This document shows positions 35,317 to 38,300 of a stretch of DNA of 38,300 nt, in pieces. Source of the stretch: a virus. A program made the translations under genes and the position numbers. The notes below the pieces were generated by a model. That model worked only from the letters and a program-made list of their open reading frames with translations. It was not told the DNA's origin and searched no databases. Within the stretch, counting starts at the first letter, position 1. Each line of letters opens with the position of its first letter. The DNA lies in IMG/VR virus record IMGVR_UViG_3300043313_001951, positions 1 through 38,300 of that record. One strand, 5' to 3'.

Positions 35317-35495
35317 CACTCATCGACCACGGTCACGTGGGCGATGTACCACTCCGCTTCGACCCACGCCGCCATGCCCTCAGCGGCCTCCTCGATGGTC
35401 TCGAAGCGCATGATCTTGTTGTCCCCGTCGGTGGCCACCATGCGCTTCCCGTTGGGGAGGTCTCGCATGATCATGTAGCCCCGGATCTCGGTCAT
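35316..35495 (-). CDS. Small hypothetical protein
   Basis: A 59-residue protein from ATG 35495, overlapping the upstream stop (ATGA). GYMIMRDLPNGKRMVATDGD, then ETIEEAAEGMAAWVEAEWYI and a final strand AHVTVVDE. A beta-hairpin followed by a helix and strand, like small DUF-type actinobacterial proteins. Unknown. Confidence 0.74.
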   Translation of the reverse strand: MTEIRGYMIMRDLPNGKRMVATDGDNKIMRFETIEEAAEGMAAWVEAEWYIAHVTVVDE

Positions 35496-35785
35496 CGACC
35501 GATCGGCTTGCCGCCCTTGCGGTGCTGCGCCCACGCCGTGGAGTGGCGGCTGGGCGGTGTCACGGCCTCACCGGCCTGGCGATAGCGGGGTCTGGGGTCC
35601 TTGCCCATCGTGGGCATGCAGACCGCAGCGCTCATCGAGCCCTTGATCAGGTGGCCACCCCGGTCGTTGGGGTCGCAGACCGAGCCACCACGCACGTTCT
35701 TCAACGGCATGTCGCCCGGATTCACGAAGTTGGAGCCCACCTGGCGGGCCGGGTGGTTGGCGCGATCCGGGGGTCCCTTGGCCAT
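35492..35785 (-). CDS. Basic Gly/Pro-rich hypothetical protein
   Basis: A 97-residue protein from ATG 35785, basic and rich in Gly, Pro, Arg and Asn (GPPDRANHPARQ, NDRGGHLIKGS), with two cysteines. Little predicted order. Not recognised. Confidence 0.7.
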   Translation of the reverse strand: MAKGPPDRANHPARQVGSNFVNPGDMPLKNVRGGSVCDPNDRGGHLIKGSMSAAVCMPTMGKDPRPRYRQAGEAVTPPSRHSTAWAQHRKGGKPIGR

Positions 35786-35797
35786 GGACCAACGGTA

Positions 35798-36070
35798 CTA
35801 GAAGTCGACGTCGACAGGGCCTTCTGCGATGGTCGGCGTGGCCTTGATGTCGGTGTTCTGCGAGAGCCAGTCACGGGCTCGCTTGTTGCTCTCCTCGCAG
35901 CCCGCCCGGTTGTTGCACGTCGTGACCGTGACGGTGCCGAGTGGCGTGCGGATGGCCTGGAAACTGACGAAGCCATCGATGCTGCCGAGCAGGTCTTCGA
36001 TCTCCTCGCTGTTCTCGACGATGGTGTCGAGCACGTCCTGGGTGTCGTAGGTGCGGATGACCGTGTGCAT
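35798..36070 (-). CDS. Hypothetical protein, possible ABM-like alpha/beta fold
   Basis: A 90-residue protein from ATG 36070 (TACCTT six bases upstream). MHTVIRTYDTQDVLDTIVEN, then IDGFVSFQAIRTPLGTVTVT and EESNKRARDWLSQN. The strand-helix-GFVSFQ-strand order resembles dimeric alpha-beta-barrel (antibiotic monooxygenase-like) proteins common in actinobacteria. No active-site residue can be assigned. Confidence 0.75.
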   Translation of the reverse strand: MHTVIRTYDTQDVLDTIVENSEEIEDLLGSIDGFVSFQAIRTPLGTVTVTTCNNRAGCEESNKRARDWLSQNTDIKATPTIAEGPVDVDF

Positions 36071-36176
36071 GGCTCGAAGGTACCCGATACCGAACTATGC
36101 AGAACTATGCAAGATTGCACGGAAGTGGGGGCTAGTGGGGTTGCGTATGATACTTGAGGTGCCTACACTGACTTAC
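36071..36176. promoter_or_regulatory. Divergent promoters with direct repeat and GTATGATACT
   Basis: Rightward: TTGCGT (36141-36146), 17 bases, TACACT (36164-36169), seven bases, ATG 36177. GTATGATACT (36145-36154), nearly the 11-base palindrome of 10703 and 14805, fills the spacer. Leftward: minus-strand TACCTT six bases before ATG 36070. GAACTATGCA is tandemly repeated at about 36093-36112, a likely binding site. Confidence 0.72.
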
Positions 36177-36653
36177 ATGTACGACCCCCTCGCCAAGGAC
36201 CAGATCGGAGCCAACATCTTCGGTGCGGCCGTCGGCCACCACGCCTACCAGAACGGAGCGACGCCGACCCAGGCCCTCAGCACCGGCATCCTGTGGCGGT
36301 ACTGGTACAAGAACATCTCGTTCGGGATCTTCCTGTTCGCCGCCACGTGCGTGGCCACGGGCGTCGGCATCGCCAAGGCGGTCGACGAGGTGCCGGACTG
36401 GGAGTTGTTCCGCTACACCGTGTGGCTGGCCCCGGCCCAGTTGCTGGTCAGCATCCTGGTGTACGGCGTCACCTACGTCAGCCTGGTGGACATGTCGGGC
36501 TTCCGGCAGCGGTTCGTCTACCGGGTGTTCGCGCCGATCCAGCACCGGATGCCCAACGTGGCCCGGTTCTACTGGTACCTCCTCCTGCTGGTGCCGATCT
36601 GGGTCGCTCTGTGGCTCGGCCTCTACTTCTCAGCAGCCCCGGTGGCGTCATGA
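36177..36653 (+). CDS. Three-pass membrane protein
   Basis: A 158-residue protein from ATG 36177, fixed by the leaderless promoter. A polar start (DPLAKDQIGANIFGAAVGHH) is followed by three hydrophobic helices: SFGIFLFAATCVATGVGIA, APAQLLVSILVYGVTYVSL and FYWYLLLLVPIWVALWLGLY. A basic loop (FRQRFVYRVFAPIQHR) lies before the last. The family is unknown. It heads a coupled run of six or seven genes. Confidence 0.8.
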   Translation: MYDPLAKDQIGANIFGAAVGHHAYQNGATPTQALSTGILWRYWYKNISFGIFLFAATCVATGVGIAKAVDEVPDWELFRYTVWLAPAQLLVSILVYGVTYVSLVDMSGFRQRFVYRVFAPIQHRMPNVARFYWYLLLLVPIWVALWLGLYFSAAPVAS

Positions 36654-36853
36654 CCGCCCCCTACTATCCGGACGTCGAGGTCGAGTTGACGGGACGCTCC
36701 AGCAACGCCGGGACGATCATGGGCACCGTGGCCGAGGCTCTGCGTGAGCACGGCGTACCGGTCATCGAGATCGACCTGTTCCGCGAAGAGTGTCTGAGCG
36801 GGGACTACAACTACCTCCTCCAGACGTGCATGGCGTGGGTGACCGTGTCATGA
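36650..36853 (+). CDS. Small acidic hypothetical protein
   Basis: A 67-residue protein from ATG 36650 (ATGA overlap). PDVEVELTGRSSNAGTIMGT, EALREHGVPVIEIDLFREEC. This resembles a recurrent actinophage family (VELVGQDGNAFxIxGxVxxALRxxGV...F). Function unknown. Confidence 0.78.
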   Translation: MTAPYYPDVEVELTGRSSNAGTIMGTVAEALREHGVPVIEIDLFREECLSGDYNYLLQTCMAWVTVS

Positions 36854-37242
36854 CCGAGATCCGCTCCAAGCCCTGCACCGCCTGCCCATACCGGCAGGAC
36901 TGCCCGAGCGGCCTGTGGGCCGCTCACGAGTACGAGAAGCTGCGGGGCTACGACAACATCACCCCGGACCAGCCGTGGGCCCCGTTCATGTGCCACGCCA
37001 CGCCGGACCACCTGTGCAACGGGTGGGCCATCACCCACACCCGCCGGGGCCACGAGTTCGACCTGCTGTCGCTGAGGATGCTGGGATACCCCGATATCCC
37101 CGCCGAGAGCGAGCCGCTGTTCGCCAGCGGCAACGATGCGGCCGACCACGGCCAGCGAGACATCGAAGATCCCAGCCCCGAGACCCGAGCTACGGTCGAC
37201 CGCCTCATGCGGAAGTACCCACGGCTTCGGGACGAGGGCTGA
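36850..37242 (+). CDS. DUF6283-family Cys-rich protein
   Basis: A 130-residue protein from ATG 36850. KPCTACPYRQDCPSGLWAAH then EYEKLRGYDNITPDQPWAPF, MCHATPDHLCNGW: the KPC-x-x-CPYR...PSG-W...EY-KL...F-CH...C-GW signature of DUF6283, common in actinobacteria and their phages. The Cys/His set probably binds a metal or an iron-sulfur cluster. The C-terminal half is helical. Function unknown. Confidence 0.86.
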   Translation: MTEIRSKPCTACPYRQDCPSGLWAAHEYEKLRGYDNITPDQPWAPFMCHATPDHLCNGWAITHTRRGHEFDLLSLRMLGYPDIPAESEPLFASGNDAADHGQRDIEDPSPETRATVDRLMRKYPRLRDEG

Positions 37243-37394
37243 TGCCCGGTGCAGGGAGCGCAACCTTGATCGGGATCGCCCTGATCGTGCTGGTCATCGT
37301 GATCATCGTCGTGTGCCGCCTGCTGGCCGGGGTGATCCGGGACATCAACCGTTACGACGCGGGCCTGCCCGCCCACAAGAGGAAGAACCGATGA
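37242..37394 (+). CDS. 50-residue membrane protein
   Basis: ATG 37242 overlaps the upstream TGA. One very hydrophobic helix (LIGIALIVLVIVIIVVCRLL) lies near the N-terminus with a basic cytoplasmic tail ending HKRKNR. ATGA overlap with the next gene. Confidence 0.72.
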   Translation: MPGAGSATLIGIALIVLVIVIIVVCRLLAGVIRDINRYDAGLPAHKRKNR

Positions 37395-37657
37395 GCGACC
37401 CTGACCCGTACCCCGAGCACACCAAGCTGCGGGCCATCAGCGACCAGTCCCAGGCGTGTGGTGACTTCATCGAGTGGCTGGGCACGGAGTACGAGATCGT
37501 CCTGTGCGAGATCCCCGAGGACTACCAGAGCACGTACTTCCCCATCATGCGGTCGCTGCCCAAGCTGCTCGCTGAGTTCTTCGAGATCGACCAGGACAAG
37601 ATCGAAGCCGAGAAGCGGGCCATGCTCGCTGCGATGAGAGAGGCCAACGGTGGCTGA
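37391..37657 (+). CDS. Small conserved-type phage protein
   Basis: An 88-residue protein from ATG 37391. HTKLRAISDQSQACGDFIEW then LAEFFEIDQDKIEAEKRAML. The pattern HxKLxxIxDxSQxxGxFxEWL...LLAxFFxIDxxKIExEKRxML is widespread in actinobacteriophages and has no known function. Confidence 0.85.
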   Translation: MSDPDPYPEHTKLRAISDQSQACGDFIEWLGTEYEIVLCEIPEDYQSTYFPIMRSLPKLLAEFFEIDQDKIEAEKRAMLAAMREANGG

Positions 37658-38033
37658 CGAACCGACGACCAAGACCCCTGAGACCCTGACCCCGATGACC
37701 GCCGAGGAGATCGTCAAGTACGCCCGAGGCGTCATCACCCAGGAGTACATGCTGGCCGACGCCAACGACCGGGACTGGGCCCACAGCCTGATGCTCCTGC
37801 TGAGCGGCATGGTGGAGCATGGTGGCTACCCGCCCAACGCCAGCAGTCTGTTCCTCGTGCCCATGGCCGAACACCAGAACGGACGGTGGCTCAACGGCCG
37901 GGTCCCTGGGCTGACCATGTCGGCCGTCATGGTGCCGATGGAGAGCGTCGACGCGCTCATCGCCCAACTCGACGACTTCTACTACGCCCTGCATCCCGAG
38001 GAGGAGCGGCCAGCCCGTGATGAACCCGGCTGA
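37650..38033 (+). CDS. Hypothetical protein
   Basis: A 127-residue protein from GTG 37650. MTAEEIVKYARGVITQEYML, HSLMLLLSGMVEHGGY, then a strand-rich part (SSLFLVPMAEHQNGRWLNGR, LTMSAVMVPMESVDALIAQL). Not recognised; overlaps its neighbours at both ends. Confidence 0.8.
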   Translation: MADEPTTKTPETLTPMTAEEIVKYARGVITQEYMLADANDRDWAHSLMLLLSGMVEHGGYPPNASSLFLVPMAEHQNGRWLNGRVPGLTMSAVMVPMESVDALIAQLDDFYYALHPEEERPARDEPG

Positions 38034-38262
38034 GGTCGAGGAACTGGAGCGCAAGGTCGCTCACCTGGAGCGGGAGTCCAAGATCTACCACGCCCACCTG
38101 GAGAACCTGATCGAGCGGGTCTTTGAGTTGGAGCAGACCACCGAGGTGATGGTGTCCCGGCTCGCCGCCGTGGAGCGCGCCACGCCGTTGAGGGACCCTC
38201 TCCCGCCCAAGCCCAAGAAGGGCCCGCCTCGGCTGCCTCCCTCGAAGAGGCCAGTGAGATAG
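38017..38262 (+). CDS. Coiled-coil protein with basic Pro-rich tail
   Basis: An 81-residue protein from GTG 38017 (ATG 38020 possible). EVEELERKVAHLERESKIYH and LIERVFELEQTTEVMVSRLA make a long coiled coil. The tail PPKPKKGPPRLPPSKR is basic. Similar in plan to 34240 and 4871. Confidence 0.76.
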   Translation: MMNPAEVEELERKVAHLERESKIYHAHLENLIERVFELEQTTEVMVSRLAAVERATPLRDPLPPKPKKGPPRLPPSKRPVR

Positions 38263-38282
38263 TCAGGTATGGTGATCTGACC

Positions 38283-38300
38283 ATGGCTACGAAACTCAAG
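38283..38300 (+). CDS. Start of a gene cut by the right edge
   Basis: ATG 38283 begins MATKLK and runs off the window. TATGGT lies nine bases upstream (near 38268), similar to the other short-leader promoters. Too short to identify. Confidence 0.45.

Overview
This window is an internal piece of a high-GC double-stranded DNA phage genome, most likely infecting an actinobacterium. It contains a phage large terminase, a GNAT protein, a KTSC protein, a phage-type Ku, dozens of tiny tightly coupled genes and a tRNA. The actinobacterial signs are two Rpf-type (resuscitation-promoting factor) lysozyme-fold lipoproteins, a PRC-barrel/DUF2382-like protein, a WGxxGxxG protein, strong GC3 bias, and about a dozen promoters of the form TANNNT, 6-8 bases, then ATG, which would give leaderless mRNAs. 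No integrase or immunity repressor was recognised.

Layout. (1) 1-10666, leftward: one long, nearly gap-free operon with ATGA, GTGA or TGATG junctions. It runs from a set of small proteins through a tRNA (9166-9238), a lipoprotein, a GNAT and a KTSC protein to the large terminase (3174-4775), then proteins likely to lead into the structural module beyond the left edge (a ParB-like protein and a 445-residue protein). (2) 10791-13588, rightward: a cell-envelope cassette with two tandem Rpf-like lipoproteins, a Pro/Thr-rich lipoprotein, a PRC-barrel protein and an exported WGxxGxxG protein. (3) 13648-15678, mostly leftward: zinc-ribbon miniproteins, plus one rightward gene (14817) that overlaps its neighbour tail to tail. 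(4) 15739-16073: a non-coding array of perfect hairpins with three-base loops separated by a repeated AGTTGCTAAT word, followed by about 370 bases of G-rich sequence without a gene. (5) 16522-27703, leftward: a nucleic-acid-handling block with an SNF2-type helicase, a DUF6011-like protein, many hypotheticals with their own leaderless promoters and terminators, a Ku protein (25488-26309) and a MoxR/CobS-like AAA+ ATPase (26369-27703). (6) 27855-38300, rightward: a 771-residue CobT-like VWA protein with an HEGGH motif, divergent from the ATPase, then coupled small genes, a large secreted lipoprotein, a second ParB-like protein, a DUF6283 protein and small membrane proteins. A short leftward island lies at 35212-36070.

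Working together: the AAA+ ATPase and the VWA protein form a chelatase/remodelling-type pair driven by divergent promoters. Ku and the SNF2 helicase suggest handling of DNA ends or replication forks, with any ligase coming from the host or from outside the window. The envelope cassette probably modifies or opens host peptidoglycan. The most unusual DNA-level signals are the triloop hairpin array and a GTTCCAA word found 15 times, all in one orientation and only between 23.06 and 33.38 kb. All homology statements come from reading motifs by eye; no searches were run.
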